Shown here one piece after another: positions 11,157 to 23,331 of a DNA stretch of 64,000 nt (positions within the stretch are counted from its first letter, which is position 1; each line of letters begins with the position of its first letter). Position numbers and translations under genes: made by a program. The notes under the pieces were generated by a model that saw nothing but the letters and a program-made list of their open reading frames with translations, ran no database searches and was not told the origin of the DNA. Source of the DNA: Aplectana chamaeleonis (Eukaryota > Nematoda > Chromadorea > Rhabditida > Cosmocercidae); NCBI GenBank assembly GCA_029168955.1, contig JAPDOI010000020.1, positions 1,582,501 to 1,646,500 of the forward strand, given 5' to 3'.

Positions 11157-11504
11157 TTGAATCCTTTCAGTGTTCGTTCGATGGAGTCAGGTCAATTGGC
11201 CGATAGGGCTCGTAGCTGCCCAGATAGTCATCTTCACAAGTTTTGCCCAGAAGACATAAACGTTGAATTAGAGAAGGCACATAATTCAATTTACCTATTT
11301 ATTTACAACGTCCGTAGGAAGTTCCAGCATCATGCCAAAGGCGAAAAACTAAACGACAATGAATATGTAATAAAAGAACATAAGAGAAACAAGGGAAAGG
11401 AAGATAACCAACACATGGTGCAGGAGCATGCGCATTTTGTTACGAAGGAAGACGATCGGTCACAGAAGTCAACTGAGACGGGCGCGAAGTGGTTTCGAAA
11501 TTGA
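11157..11504 (+). CDS. Unassigned open frame, 115 codons, highly charged
   Basis: Open from ATG 11157 to TGA 11502. It is mostly hydrophilic, rich in Lys/Glu/His/Asn (KRNKGKEDNQHMVQEHAHF). No known domain was recognised, no upstream acceptor or good donor was identified, and the surrounding DNA has no other coding signals. It may be a chance frame in a moderately GC region. Confidence 0.12.
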   Translation: MNPFSVRSMESGQLADRARSCPDSHLHKFCPEDINVELEKAHNSIYLFIYNVRRKFQHHAKGEKLNDNEYVIKEHKRNKGKEDNQHMVQEHAHFVTKEDDRSQKSTETGAKWFRN

Positions 11505-11684
11505 GTGATGCAATGGAGCACCGTAGCATAACTACCGTAACCCATTATTTACGACAGATGCATATAGACTTACTTAATAACTTCTGCTCGAATCCATCCT
11601 GCTTACTTACAATTGGTCCGAAAACGAGCGAGGTCGCGTTTCCGCGTCTTTTTCTCTTTTGTATTACAGAAAGGATGAGTGAGA

Positions 11685-11701
11685 GTGTGTGTGTGTGTGT
11701 G
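11685..11701 (+). repeat. (GT)n microsatellite
   Basis: Eight GT units after GAGTGAGA. Confidence 0.9.
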
Positions 11702-12227
11702 GTTTAGTTACGGTTTCCAACCGCTGCGAGGTATATAATGAAGTTACGAGAATATTTATGACAAAAAAATATTCGGGACAATCAATAAGTAGATAAAGCT
11801 ATAACGATGATGATGTGGCGCAAAAGATTATTTTCTAGGCGAGTGGTACAGGATGTCGTTGAACGGCGTCGGTAGGCGAATTTCCGAAATTCACGGCGAA
11901 TATAGCGATTCCAAAAGGTTGCATCGGGTCAGGATGGCAAAAAGGCGCACGTCTTCCAGCGACGATGCTAACCCGAGTGGAGGACCTAAAGACTTTAAAA
12001 AGAGCCAGAGAAGGGAAAAACGAGAGAACTGCCAATCTCCTCGCTCACTGCCCCTCGTACCCCTTTCTGTCCCGCGCAAACCGACCGCGTCCAGTTTGGA
12101 ATGGCTCTGGCCGCAACCCGGCTGCAATTCAAAATTTGCCCAAATCGGTAGTGCACTCCGCACACTCTTTCGTGACGTCTTTTTTTTAGCTTCTGTTTCG
12201 ACCCTTTCGTCTGTACTCATTTGCTTC

Positions 12228-12642
12228 ACCTATCAACTACATTACTCGCTTCAAAATCAACTTTTGAGCGGAACCTAGGTGATATTCACGGTCCTGGTGT
12301 TGAGGGCTGCCCAGTGGTTTAGCCTTCGTGGTGATTACGTTAAGAACTGCAAAGGTTTCGCAAACAGCCAGGTTTGTAGTAACGGTACGCGGCGGATGGG
12401 GTGCTATCGTCTATGTCTCTGTTTCCATGTGTCTACCGTATTTACAGAGCTGGTTGATTGCGAAACTTGCATGATTCTCCATGAAAACCCGATAATGGCT
12501 ACACCATTGGGTAGCCCTCTACGACAGAATCATGAATATCTCCCTAGTTTCGCTCAAAGTTGATTTTGAAGCGAGTTATCCAAAAAAGACCCGATAACCC
12601 GATCTCGATCGTTTTCTGACAAAATTCTACGAGCGGTGGTGT
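12228..12642. mobile_element. Family D foldback copy 1 (left end truncated)
   Basis: Inverted arms CTCGCTTCAAAATCAACTTT (about 12247) and AAGTTGATTTTGAAGCGAG (about 12558), plus GCCCAGTGGTTTAG versus ACCATTGGGTAGC. The right end ACGAGCGGTGGTGTAG matches the end of the copy at 62629. The corresponding left tip is missing or diverged. Confidence 0.65.
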
Positions 12643-13716
12643 AGTCGAACCTTCTCAATCTACCAGAACGCTCATATACTTCAAACCAATCGACACTATT
12701 CGAATTGGCATGTTAACGTTTTGGAAGGATGCGTGCATTGTTATATTCAAGCAGTTTTCAAGCATAGTCTCCCTGCATCCCACAAAGTACATCTCACTTC
12801 AGTGTGATTACATACTCTCCATGGTGGCGGGGGCAATTCAGGTTAAACGATTTCTGCATTCATGAGTTTCAGTCCTGAAACTTGGAATTCCAATGGGTCT
12901 AGCCTGCGCTGGCAGTCAAATTTCATATGTTATTTTCAAGTTTTTTTTTGCCCACGTTGTATTTAGGGCTTTCTCTGCCCTCTACTGATTTTTTTTTGCA
13001 TTTTAGACGCCCATGTAAGTGATTATGTAGACCAACTTGTAGCTTTGATGAATAGATTCATCTGAAGGATTTGTAAAGTCGTTCGTTTTCCCATAGGAAC
13101 ATTGATGGATGGGATGTACTTGGAACGCATGTAGCATATCCAAGTGCATCTAGGATGTGAATAATTTACTGTATAATTGATTTCACCGTGAACTTGGCCG
13201 GAATGGGTGTTCCTCATGGTGTGCGGATTCTTGATGCCTGTGAAACTCTCTGCATTAATTGGCGTTTAATGTAATCAAGAAAAAAGATGCAGCTGTTCAG
13301 ATCCTTGCATGATATATTACTTAGCAGTTGTACGATCTGATGGCTAAGTAGAGAGGTGATCGATAGTCCGATTTACACAACAGAATCAATATTTTGAATT
13401 TGTGAGCCTTTACAGAACCAGAGACACACAGACAAGTAGGAAATAGATTAACTTTTATCCTTACGACGAATAAGAGAATGTCCACGGTTGCTCGGACGTC
13501 CTCATAGTCAGTGCGAAACTCTCAGGAACTAGTTGTTGTCATATAGAACCCACAACTCTTAGTTGTTGTGAAATGGGAGGCGAATTAGCCAGCCGTTGTT
13601 ACCTGAAGCCAAGTTTCATTCTGTTTTCTTGTTACTGTTGTGACTTGGAGATGACGGAGCATATTCCAGGAGGTTTTGCACTTTCTATTGTGGTGTGACG
13701 GGACAGGCCAATCGTA

Positions 13717-14506
13717 GGCCATTGGTATACTTCAGCGACAATCGGTCGCCGGCGACGGACACGGCGACGGAGTCGTCGTCGCCGCATTGAATTCCACGCG
13801 CTTTTGCGTACTGATATTTCCGCACACGCGCATCTGCACAGCAAACAAAAAAAATCGATTATGGTCATGTCATCACAGCCTATGTGGGATTCCGTGATAT
13901 TTCCAAATGTTTTCACTTTCTGTCTCAATATGATCATCATTCTAGTCGTTTTATTTATCCCTGGTTTTAGTTGGTAGTTGGGGAAGCGGAAAATCTAGAA
14001 GTTGTCATAAAAGAGGAAAAACACGTGGTCTTGAGATATAATACATACATTCGACAGCCTACAAAAAATGAGTAAATAAAAACGACAATTTATAATTAAT
14101 CGAATGATATAATGACAACACATAAAACTCAATTGAAAAAAACTGCAACTAAACAGCTAAACCGAAAGGTACAAAACTATAATGTCTTTTGATGTCACTA
14201 TATTGTCCATGACATGCCAAAAATCATATGAAACAGCGTGAAATAGATGAATCTGTGGAGTCCAGGGAAGCCAGCGACAGCCCGTCGCTGTGCGCAGCAC
14301 AGCGACGGGCTGTCGCTGCGGCGACGGAGTATACCAGGGTTACGTCACTGAAAACTATAACACCCCTCAGCGACCTGTTTCGGCGACGGTCGCACGCAAA
14401 CTGATCCCGCGGCCGACCCTGCCATAGCGCCGGTGCTGGTCCCGACACGATGAGTGATAGTTGTCCAAACCAGTCGCTGCAGCGACAGAGAGGTATACCA
14501 ATGGCC
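13717..14506. mobile_element. Inverted-repeat element rich in GTCGC/GCGACGG, 790 bp
   Basis: Ends GGCCATTGGTATACTTCAGC and its inverse (GGTATACCAATGGCC, to 14506). Inside, CGACGG/CCGTCG and CAGCGACA words cluster near both ends (13740-13785 and 14270-14480), while the middle is AT-rich. It contains the perfect hairpin at 14273-14317. Confidence 0.7.
14273..14317. repeat. Perfect 21-bp stem hairpin, 3-nt loop
   Basis: AGCGACAGCCCGTCGCTGTG plus C pairs without mismatch with the following 21 bases across the loop GCA at 14294-14296. It looks terminator-like but has no T run and lies within a eukaryotic repeat, so it is read as a repeat structure. Confidence 0.9.
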
Positions 14507-14915
14507 GTAGACGTCTTGCTGCGTCACAGACGACAAGAGTGACGCAGACTGTCAGACTCCGTCGCTCGGCCTGCAGGTCGCCTCCATGTGACAACCACGA
14601 TTTCCTGAGATTACCTCATCATACAGAGAACGTTGAAGGCGAACCTGCCAGAAAATGAAAAAAATCACAACAGTGAACAAAAAATTGCTGACACTGTAAC
14701 CGCGTATGGCTCGGGTGCGCCGAAATATATCCGCTTAGTTTCAAATTCAAGTATGACGCGCACCACTTCAACTTTAAAATGACTTTCCGCAATCAATGGC
14801 GACATGGATGAACACAAAAAATGAACAATTCAGCACAAAAGACATTATTCGAAGATCACAGTGTACCACTAATTACCAACTCTTTCGCCCTTTCGTGGGC
14901 ACTCAAGACGAAAAC

Positions 14916-15616
14916 TTAAAGGCAGTGGTCACGATGGAAAACGTTATCGAAAAAACTACAAAAATCAGCTTAGATCAAAAACAGCCCAAAAACTATTAAG
15001 GTAGCGCGGTGATAAATGGGCTAGAATTAGAGTTATTAAGACCTTAAATTTCCAGTTCGTGCACACGTGCACAGAAAGATCACAGTCTCATGCCAAGCAG
15101 TACAAAATCATCGACACTCAGAGAAAGAAAGAAATGCAAATTCACCTAATAAAACAGTTGAACAATGAAAGCAAGCACTTCAGTCAATGTTTTTGACTAG
15201 ATGTGTACGGTTTCCGTTTTCGTTCTAGTCTGACGCATGGGCCAGGCGGCTGGCCGTGCTGGGTTGGCGGCCTCACTGGAGGATGGGGTTTCGATTCGCG
15301 CGGGGTGATCTACCGTCGCGGCCCCGTCCATTCCTCAGACTAAAATGATTGCGCGAACTCTACATAAATTCGGAGGTTCATTGATTGAAATTCGATTTCA
15401 AGCCAGCTGATGTTCTTGATATTAGAGATCATCGACGCCGATGATGTGGGGTATGCTCGTCCACCATCAAAAGACAAGAAAGTTCAGGCTTCGTTTTTGA
15501 CCTAGAACAGCGTTTTTTTCGCGATTTTTTCTTATAGGTCCTACTACTCGAGACCCAGAAAAGGGTTTAGAGAGAAAAGGGCGACAAACATATTTGATCG
15601 CGACCACTGCCTTTAA
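14916..15616. mobile_element. Family C element, subtype 2, copy 4, with a 155-bp insertion
   Basis: Ends TTAAAGGCAGTGGTCACGAT and GATCGCGACCACTGCCTTTAA. The interior matches the copy at 62060-62615 in reverse orientation (shared CGTGCACACGTGCACAG, TTTTTGACTAGATGTGTAC). It differs by an extra segment at 15209-15363. Confidence 0.85.
15209..15363. mobile_element. 155-bp insertion in family C copy 4, possibly tRNA-related
   Basis: The empty-site paralogue (62060-62615) reads GTGTAC joined to ATAAATTC; here they are separated. TAC occurs at both borders (15206-15208 and 15361-15363), which may be a 3-bp target duplication. The insert contains TAGTCTGA...TCAGACTA as an internal inverted repeat and GGGTTTCGATTCGC, which resembles a polymerase III B box. 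No convincing A box was found, so the class is open. Confidence 0.6.
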
Positions 15617-18600
15617 CTTTCCTAATTTACCTTTTTTAAAGACAACTTTTCTTCTGCATTCGTTTTTTATCTGAATAGTTATGCTAGACTACTTCGTAAA
15701 TGTACATTGGATGCTTGCTGATCGAACCAAAACGCTTCTCCTAAACTCAGCTAGCGGCTGGTCTAAATCTGTGTCTGCTTCGAGCATTGAGCGATAAAAT
15801 ATTAATGAGCCAATGAATGGAAAAGAACTGAATATTTTACGAGCTTTAAATGTACTTCTTTGATTGGTACAGTGACTTCTTGACTTTTTTTCGCAAGCAA
15901 AACTATCTGCAACTCTGCGCAATTAATGTTTGAACCCTGGGCTAGTCTGAGTCTGGGCGAAATCCAACCTTACTGCATATGCTAAACCTGGCTCTACGGC
16001 ACCTTGTTTATGTTATTTAAAGTTGCGACTACCCTTTTGGAACTGAACTCGTGGAAAAACAAAAGTGTAATCTATTTAGCTTTCCCTTCCTCCATCGAGC
16101 GAAAACTAGTAGAAAGCGGAAATGAAATTAGATTTACGGTGGGGGTGATTTCATGGCATTTGAATCGGCTGAGCGGTTCGAATCGTGCCATATTTTCTAG
16201 ATTCGACCACCCCTTGCATTCATTAGCTGAACATTCGGAAGGTATCCTTAGCTTGGATGGGATGAAATATCTTCTTATTTCTCGATTTAAAGTTCTTTCC
16301 TGTTCATTCTATCTTGGCTCGTCTGAAGCTACGCAGTTGCTTGTATCTGCTTATTTGGCTGTGAGATGGTAGATGTCTGGTTGTGCTGATGGGTTTTGAG
16401 TATTTTCATGCTCGGAAATGATTTTAGTCCTAGGGACGGGTCTAGGAGAGTTTTATTACTCGTTGCCGACATAGTATGCAAATATATATGTGTGATGTTG
16501 TTTTCGGCGATCCCACTGGTAATGAGCCCCGTCGACAAGTAATGAGCCAACTTTAACAATTGCAGTTTATACGAACGCAGGCTACACCGGCTCTTCCTCC
16601 TTCCAGCGCGCTCTGCAGTTTCCTTGAGAGAGTCCGTTTTTTTTGTTTGAGAAGGTTGGGTCAACTTCCTCTTGATTAAGCCAATGAAACTAGGAATTCT
16701 ATGTTCTACCGAGTTTCTGTGGAGTAGCTTTTCCTTGACTAGGAAGTTCCGTACTTCCACAATTTCATTCCCCCAAGTTGAAACCAGCGGATTGATCGCA
16801 GTGCCCGTCATTTCCATTTGGTTTTTCTGGAGTTTTTCCATCGGATTGTTGGCTCCCATAAATCTTTTGTCTACGCCAGTGCATGCATTCGTCTCGGTTT
16901 CGTGTTAGAATAGGTCTTGGCCGCATGCGATGGCAGCAATCGACCGCGCTGTAGGCCGGCTGATTGTTCCAATTTAAATCAAACCTATTTGTTAAATCAA
17001 ACACATACGGAATCAGCTACCTACAGATTTGGGCCACTAGGCTGGATTGCCGCTGCGGAGAAGTTCCTCGAAGCGAAGGGAAGTGTTTGGGAAGTCCTGA
17101 TTGGATGCAATGCACTTTCGAGTGACCTTGTAGTTACCGGGTTTGTTTTGAAAAGAGAAAAAAGCTACTGAATGTGAACTGGGTGATCCTTACGTCCAGT
17201 CTGGTAGCAATTTTACCGACTCTAGAGGGATAGGATGCCCGCCTGGGCTCGAGCGGGCATCACACTAGACGGTGGCGCTTTCTGCCCCGAGTCGAGTGAC
17301 TAAACTGCTCTTTCGGTAAGAGGCCTGGAGGCCTGTTCTTTGTTCTAAAACAAGAGAGGGAGGAAGAGACGACCGCTTACGACGGTAGCAAGCATGGGAC
17401 TGCTGCCCCCCTCCGAGCCGAACTGGACCGAATCGGCGGATGACTCATTTTTGCGCCAAGATTTCAACCAGTAGTGTATTCGTTATAACAGATGATCGAC
17501 GGTCAGTGTCACGCCTTCGTTGTGCTTCGGCGACGTTAGGTTGTAAGTGAGCGACAAGTGTTAGGGTTGCGACTTGTTGCCAGGGCAGATGTGTGTAAAC
17601 CGTCCCTACGATAGCCACACATGAAGCGCGTGTGTGGGTCCGACCCGATCCCTGACAGGTGGTGGAACTTGTCGTTTTCAACCTTGCACCTCTGTAAGGC
17701 TCGTTCTCCGGGGCTTTTCGCAACTGCGGGGCTGTCAGTGTCCTGTGCAACAGTCGGAGAGCTGCAAAGAAAAGCTACGTGCCACCCGTTACGACCGCGT
17801 CGACGTAACTGGTGTGTGCGAACTGTTATTGCGATGGCGACATTCGGAGCGCGACTGTGATTCTTTGAACAATTTGCAAAATACGCCGTTCCAGCAGCAA
17901 CAATGCATAACAGTGACATTCTAACAAAAGACTCTCATCGAAACGAGCGGATGTGGTGTTTTGCTTGACCATTGCAACTCATTCTCCTTATTCGATGGTG
18001 TAGCGTAATTGTTTACGTAGTGCGTGATGTCGTCTTTGTGGTATCGCCGTTCGTGGCGCTTGGCTGTGAGGGCTTTGTTCCCCAGTATTTTCCCCATCGA
18101 CACCCTTCGACTTCATCCGAACGGCTTTCTCTTCGGTCACTTCCAGTTAGTTGCGCCCAATAGACGACGTCGTCGTCTGGCCGACCCGCAGGCGACATTT
18201 CAACGCGCTTCGCTGATTTCTTGTTTACAAAGAGCGTTGATTATTCGCAGCTGCGCCCTTCCACATCACAAATCACTGGAGCAACTTTCCAGGAATGTGG
18301 TTCTCTTTCCATTCCTTGAATAAGATTCGTGCTGTTAAGAGCTGTTACTGTCTTGTTATCCAATTTCCGTGGTGCTTGATCAGCTCGCCACTAGCTCTTT
18401 GGTGTGAAATCGCGAAACAAAGAGTGAAAGAGCTGTTTGCTATGTGTTCCTCCACTTGCGTATACTCATGTAAATGCTGCTATTCTCGCTCAACGGAAGA
18501 ATAGGGCTAACGGAAGCCGACGTGCTGTGACGGCATCGCTATATTTATCGCCTCCACCGCCGTCGTCATCGTCTGCAATCGACCACTTATGTTACCTAAA

Positions 18601-21600
18601 AACTTCAGTGGTGTAATGACCTGGTCAGGGCAATACGCTCAAAGTAGCTGATGAAGTATGCTGCTATAGAAGTGCTGTTTCGTTCCCAGATGAAGATCTC
18701 GCCATGTCCAGACAGTCTTCACGTCATGCAGATTATGTAAGAGAGCAACGTCCTCGACAGTTAAGTGTTGGAGGTCTCCGCACGAGATGGGTGCTAACTA
18801 TGCACTTGAATTTCGTCTTCTGGCCACCATTAGGCTTCGTTGCGGTCAGCTTCGCTCGCTTGGGTGTTTGCTAGAGTTAAGCTCGGAAGCATGCGTTTGC
18901 TGCGTAAACGGCTGTTCAACCCACGAAAGTTGCCTTTTTGGCACACGCAACGACTTCAGAAGCGCGGATGCCCTTTGGTAGTGCACTGGTCTGTTCTGAA
19001 TACATACCGGTCCGTCGAAATGAGTTTTCTAATCACAAAAAGGAATATCCTCCCTAGGTGTGAACTGTGAGTCCGACTCACTGTTGGGTGCCCCTGTTGC
19101 ACTCCAGGCTTAAACGTTAGGGCGCTCAACTGGTAACTTGCATAGATCTCGTAATAGATTCATCGGATCATTCCACATTCCGTTTGCGTAGCAGAGTGCA
19201 AGGGGACTGTTATACGCAAAGCTGGAAATCAGTCAGACGTTTAGCGACTTCTCTGGAGGGCTCAAAAATAGCTCATACTTCTGGGTGGATTCTATTGAGA
19301 TGTTCTTTCAGTCTAATAATCGTGTTTGCTGGGAGCCCTGGGTGCACCTCATAGTCGATTATCTCGATGGAAGAACCATCCAACTCCATCTGAGCTGTTT
19401 CGCGCTAATGAACGTCCACCAGGTAGAGCATGTTTCACCCCTGCATGCAAGTCGAAACTTGCCTGTATGCGGTCAACATGATATTGAAATCGGATTGAAA
19501 AATTTTGACGTGTAATTAAGCCCAGGCTCCCTAAAGTGGTGCGATTTTTGATGCAATCAGCCGCTTCATTGTGCTTTGTCGCCGTAAATCGAAGCGCGCT
19601 CTCAATGAACGCATCATTCATTTCGCGAGCGTGTCATTTCCATCAATGCTTCCGGGGTGAATACGAGCGAGGAAGGCAGGGGGAATAATCGGGTGAATGG
19701 GGGAGGAGACAGCAGTGATTTGAGCCTACCACTCGCGCGGGTTGTTCTGACGCTTTCCGGACTTGACTCTCTTTGAACTCCACGACTCAATTCTCTCATG
19801 TTTCGGCTACATTCTATATCCCGCTCGTAATAGCTCTGCTGGATATACAGCAAGATAAGGGCATCAATTGCTGGCTTCGGCTGCAGAATAACTAACAATT
19901 TTCAGCCCATAAATTATCCTTGCATCAGGCCACGCCTACATTTGGTAATTTATCCGTCTGAGTCGGTGCCGTAGCTGCTGGCTAGAAATGCCGTTCGCTT
20001 TCCTATCCCGAGCCCAGCTTCTACTCGAAAAGCTATAAGCAGTGTTGGACAAAGAGATTTCAGCTGATTTCTGCGATTCTGTGACTATGTTTTGCCATCT
20101 CTTTGTGTGTTCGAGTCCCGTAAGAATTCATGAAAATGCAGTGTTTTTCACAGCAGACCCACAGTTTCCGTGTTTGGGTATGTGTGTTTGAAGCGGCAAA
20201 ACAGCCATGCACACAGATGGATTAATGCCTCGTTGAACGGAAGGCTTGAATAGGCGGTCTCCACGAAGTCGACCACTGTTCACCTGTGCTAGATCTGAAA
20301 TCTCATAACCATCACGTCACTGCTGTCTCGTTGTATAGAGCCATTGACCTCACAAACTTCGGCAAGCTGCAATCTTGCCACTTTAGAGTTACTCCACCTT
20401 CCTCGAAGACAACGTATGGTATCTTAAAGGCCGGCTACCACTTTTCCTTCATCTCTCTCTGGCTGGTATCTCTGGCGGCATTAAGGCGAGAGATCGATGC
20501 CGCCTAATAATCAGGTTAAGCGGCAGTGCGGCGTAGCCACTAGTGCGTGCGCTGGGAAAGCATGTGCTTTTTTCTGTGGTTGACCATCTGGTCATTTCTT
20601 CATTGTTATTGCTTCATTGAGGGAAATCATGATGACTTTCGTGAGGAAAATTACCCATCAGTGAACTTTCTTCAATACCTCTCGGTTAGATTCTTCTCGG
20701 AAAAATTTCAGAGAACTACATCTTTATGCTCACGAAGGTGAATGAAGCAGCCCGAATTCGGAACGGCGGGCCTGATCGGCACGTTAGCTCGGTTGGCAAC
20801 CTTGTTGAAGAGGCGTGTCAGTCTCTTCGATTTTGTGCAGCTGTTTCCTGGTTGACCGAAGGGAGGACCAATTACAGGTTAGCACTCAGACTCAGTTGCT
20901 GAGAAGCTGTGTGATGGCGGAATTCCTGTTCGGCTCGTCGACTTTGTTGAACAGTGGGCGATTGTTTCCGCTCAGTCGGTCATATTCGTGAGATCACTGC
21001 AAGCTGTTCAAAACTGTCTTCGGTGATAAACGGCTCAAACCGCTCTGGCAGTGGCATTCGAATGACATTACATCACGTGCTGGTACGCAAGGGAGCAACT
21101 AGTGATCACAGCAGGAGATGCTTCGTCGTATTCTGAGCGATATTCACATCGACGCTCATCCTCAGCGACTGCAATTGACACGATCTGCAACATCAACCGC
21201 GTCTCTATTTGGAGCGGTCGGGGTTCGTCCGTGCAAGATAAACTTCGGTACTAACCTTAAAAATAGCTCGACCAGCAACTGTGAACACAAGGGGTTGGGT
21301 TCTGTAACTCAGATGCGCAACCAGATTCACTCATTTGCTGTCACTGAGAACTTTCCGGGTCAGTCGGTCGCTAGGAAGTCGTGGAAGTCCAACAAATTGT
21401 CTTAGGTTGGCGACATTCAGGAATTCTACCATGGTCGTGTGCTAACCGCGAGTTGCTAAAAGCTTAGGCCTGATTGACAACTGTGCCGAGCTCATGTAGA
21501 TGGTTAAGCCCCCAATGGGTAGAGTCCTCGCAGCTGTCGCCTGTAGGCAAAAAGTGCAGCTCCTGTTCAAATGAGTACGAAACTCGCTTCGTTACCTAAC

Positions 21601-23331
21601 TCGAAGTCTGAGCATCTAGGCCCGTATTGGATCTGAAAGCTCATCTAGGAGCCCCCACCGGACAGTTAGAAGAGGTCCGTTCCTGATTTGAAGGCAAGGT
21701 GTCGGCTGCCGGTCAAACTTTCGGAATTCAATTATAATCAAGTCCTCAGGAATTGGTCCGGCACTGGAGCTTGGCCTATGTCTGAACAGCAAATGGTTTT
21801 TCGGGCTGGAATGTCAGTTGGCGCGGCCGCATAGTGGCCAACATGTAACTGGGTCACCAACGTTTCACGGGGTATTCCCACTCTTGACAAGTAATCCTCA
21901 TGACACATGTGCCTGCCGTCACAAGGCTACTTCAGCAGACGCGTCCATAGGCTCATCTTCCGCATCTTCTTCATCTTCGCGCACTGTCGGTTTCGTCGCT
22001 CCCTGCTTAGCCCTCCAACATCCATTGACGACTTTCTATGGTACTCATCCGCTTTCTATCCGCTCGGCTGCTGCTCGTAGGAGAATGACGACGAGAGAGG
22101 GCCGCATAAACTTCTGACACGATCTACAGCCTCTTTGGTTGGTAGCCACCCTTTAATCCCTTCAATCATGACCAACAACTTAACATGAGCCTTCACTATA
22201 GTGAAGTTGTTCACCCTTGTATGCCATCTCAAAAGAAGCCTATGGAAGAGTAAACTTTGCGCTGGCCAGTGTCGCGTCTAGTGTCCACACATCCATTCAA
22301 GCGTAATGCGTTCACTCGAAATATCGCTGTTGTCTTTGTTTACCCTGACTGGAGAACTCGCTTCTAACCCCCAATTATAAAGCGACAAAACGTACCTCTT
22401 TCGGTTCGTTGAGGCAGTGATTTACTGGGTAGGCATAATGACCGAGTACAGAGGGCCTATATCGCAAGGTTTATCGCCCTTACTTGAGATAACGAGCATT
22501 TTGGGTGAGCGGAGCCGGACACGATGGTAAATGGGCCAGTTGAAAAGAAATCCATCCAGCCACCGTCTCTGACGGCTAGACCACTCTTCACCTAGCGATG
22601 GTGAGCATAATTAGCCTATCTCCTTCTGCGGACGTTTCCGGCATCTCCTTCCGAGTTTCTGCAGCGGTTGTGTCACAAAGTGAATTTTCGGAAGTGCATC
22701 TCTTCCTTACGAGGTTCCGCTTCTTACATTCTCCGTGTAAGTACATGTCACGCATGTGCCACCGTGCCCGAAGCAGCAGCATAGTTTGCTATTCGTTCTG
22801 GTGCTCAGAGAAAAACATACATGAAACGCTGATATCTTTGTAACACGAGAAGCAACAGCTCTAGCCGGCGCTCGTTCTCTTCGTCGTCGTCCGGCCATAA
22901 TTGTCAGGCAAGGTGTGCGTGTGTTCGATTTCTCCTGGTCAACACGCTATCCTCCTACCAACTACCAGCAACAATCGTCTAACCCGCGGTTAGTCCTTAA
23001 CCGAGACGATTACTGAATAGATGCTTTCCAAATGACTAAAATTCATCTAGTGGATGCGATATGTTGTTTGTCTTGGGCTTCGTCTTTCTTTTTTCAGATC
23101 AAGCGGCTTTAATTAGTTTTCCACTGCCGCAGCTTCCCTTCTATATAGAGACTAATTGAAAATACGCGTTTTAAATCATCAGGAAAATCACTTCGTCTAA
23201 GATCTCAGCGTTATTCCCTCACTTATTCAGCCTATAAACTCGTCAAATCCTCTTATTGATACCCTCTTATCTTTGTGAAAGTGCAATTCTGCATTAGAAT
23301 CAATATGCAGATTAAGAGCCTTGAATCGGAA
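15617..23331. other. 7.7 kb with no identified gene or repeat family
   Basis: This is the longest stretch without elements shared elsewhere in the window. GC is near 48%, higher than in the intronic DNA after 45 kb. Open frames are short and overlap on both strands. It could be intergenic DNA, a long 5' intron, or hold fast-evolving or noncoding transcripts that cannot be recognised by eye. Confidence 0.4.
16329..16859 (-). CDS. Unassigned open frame, 176 codons, longest in window
   Basis: Minus-strand frame beginning MGANNPMEKLQKNQMEM, basic in the middle (ERAGRRKSRCSLRSYKLQ). It contains no transmembrane segment and no domain I recognise. Length alone is modestly above chance for this base composition. 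It could be a lone exon or a transposon remnant. Confidence 0.15.
   Translation of the reverse strand: MGANNPMEKLQKNQMEMTGTAINPLVSTWGNEIVEVRNFLVKEKLLHRNSVEHRIPSFIGLIKRKLTQPSQTKKTDSLKETAERAGRRKSRCSLRSYKLQLLKLAHYLSTGLITSGIAENNITHIYLHTMSATSNKTLLDPSLGLKSFPSMKILKTHQHNQTSTISQPNKQIQATA

Larger units (their letters stand above)
10110..12227. other. No supported gene
   Basis: Mixed-composition DNA with one hydrophilic open frame (11157-11504), a GT microsatellite and a frame at 11853-12278 (MSLNGVGRRISEIHGEYSDS) that overlaps others on both strands. Nothing resembles a known protein. Confidence 0.4.

Noticed and set aside
11853..12278. 141-codon frame as an alternative first exon
   Set aside because: No donor in a suitable phase was found, it overlaps equally long minus-strand frames, and its end is inside a family D repeat.
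14273..14317. Rho-independent terminator
   Set aside because: No T tract follows, the genome is clearly eukaryotic and the hairpin is inside an inverted-repeat element.
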